Source: a candidate division FCPU426 bacterium (GTDB lineage: Bacteria > Oederibacteriota > PGYV01 > Palsa-1178). Taken from it: DNA of 5,623 bases. The stretch spans positions 1-5,623 of the forward strand of contig PMTB01000148.1 in the NCBI GenBank assembly GCA_003167475.1, read 5' to 3'. Made by a program: the position numbers and the translations under genes. Under the pieces are notes generated by a model. The model saw only the letters and a program-made list of their open reading frames with translations. It did no database searches and was not told the origin of the DNA. This document shows, one piece after another, positions 5,185-5,623 of the stretch (position 1 is the first letter of the stretch; each line of letters begins with the position of its first letter).

Positions 5185-5623
5185 TTGAAGGCACTTATAA
5201 CAGGCGGCGCGGGGTTTATTGGCTCCAATTTCACCGAATATATGCTGAAAAAACACCCGGACTACAAGCTCACGGTTTTCGACGCCATGACATACGCGTC
5301 CAATCCCGAAACCATAAATAAATTCAGGAAGAATAAAAACTTCAAATTCATTAAAGGCGACATCTGTGACTTCAAGGCCGTAACGGCCGCGGTCAAGGGG
5401 CAGGATATGATAGTCCATTTCGCGGCGGAGTCGCACGTCGACAGGTCCATAGCCGGGCCGGAAGTCTTCATTGAAACCAATGTCAAGGGGACCTTTAACA
5501 TGCTTGAGGCTTCCAGGTTATCGGGCGTAAATAAATTTCTCCAAATTTCCACGGACGAAGTGTACGGAAGCATAAAAAAAGGAAGGTCCAAAGAGGGCGA
5601 TATCCTCGACAACACCAGCCCGT
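5185..5623 (+). CDS. rfbB: dTDP-glucose 4,6-dehydratase (RfbB/RmlB), N-terminal part cut by window edge
   Basis: The first 146 codons of an extended short-chain dehydrogenase are present, and the frame is open to the window end. Seen in order are the NAD-binding loop TGGAGFIGS (6-14), FDAMTYASN (32-40, matching the family vDkLTYAGN), KGDICD (57-62), HFAAESHVDRSI (78-89), TNVKGTFNMLEASR (98-111) and QISTDEVYGS (120-129). In the known enzyme the T-D-E of STDEVYG takes part in catalysis. The YxxxK pair would lie beyond the window. The enzyme turns dTDP-glucose into dTDP-4-keto-6-deoxyglucose, which links the RfbA product to the RfbC substrate. The start is TTG, with GGAGGT upstream. The STDEVYG and ESHVDRS motifs favour RmlB over UDP-glucose 4-epimerase. 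rfbD may follow, but this cannot be seen. Confidence 0.92.
   Translation, partial: MKALITGGAGFIGSNFTEYMLKKHPDYKLTVFDAMTYASNPETINKFRKNKNFKFIKGDICDFKAVTAAVKGQDMIVHFAAESHVDRSIAGPEVFIETNVKGTFNMLEASRLSGVNKFLQISTDEVYGSIKKGRSKEGDILDNTSP

Noticed and set aside
5118..5321. 67-codon + strand frame beginning in the right end of repeat copy 3
   Set aside because: It overlaps rfbB in another frame, lacks a ribosome site and matches no family. rfbB, with GGAGGT and a TTG start, explains the region.

Overview
The window comes from a bacterial chromosome. Every gene lies on the + strand and has bacterial-type Shine-Dalgarno signals. Three of the six genes start with GTG or TTG. Base composition looks moderate, with AT-rich gaps between genes. 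No marker gene fixes the taxon. The intergenic palindromes (GTCATTGCGAGGAGC ... GACGAAGCAATCTC) resemble dispersed repeats that I recall from several bacterial lineages, including uncultured candidate phyla. That is memory only, so the lineage stays open.

Region 1 (about 1-3227) looks like one operon. It holds pth (peptidyl-tRNA hydrolase), then a short membrane-anchored ComEA-like DNA-binding protein, then the ComEC/Rec2 DNA-uptake channel. pth and comEA are 27 bases apart, and comEA and comEC overlap by ATGA. Together comEA and comEC suggest natural DNA uptake: ComEA binds DNA outside the membrane and ComEC passes single strands through it. The C-terminal metallo-beta-lactamase-like domain of ComEC seems to have lost its metal-binding motifs.

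Region 2 (3228-3541) is a 314-base operon boundary. It holds a 153-bp palindromic repeat, a weak terminator-like hairpin, and a good sigma70-type promoter (TTGATT, 17 bases, TATAAT) that faces the next genes.

Region 3 (3542-5623) is a dTDP-sugar cluster. It encodes a short-form glucose-1-phosphate thymidylyltransferase (rfbA/rmlA), a short RmlC-like cupin epimerase (rfbC/rmlC), and the first 146 codons of dTDP-glucose 4,6-dehydratase (rfbB/rmlB), cut by the window edge. The set points to dTDP-L-rhamnose or a related deoxysugar for surface polysaccharide.

The most unusual structure is a family of three same-orientation palindromic repeats (3256-3408, 4283-4415, 4964-5122), one in each of three consecutive gaps. 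Copies 1 and 3 carry a small extra hairpin inside the right inner arm at exactly the same site. Copy 2 lacks it and keeps a perfect 16-bp inner palindrome. The extra hairpins differ in length but stay self-complementary, which suggests a nested mobile or structured unit.
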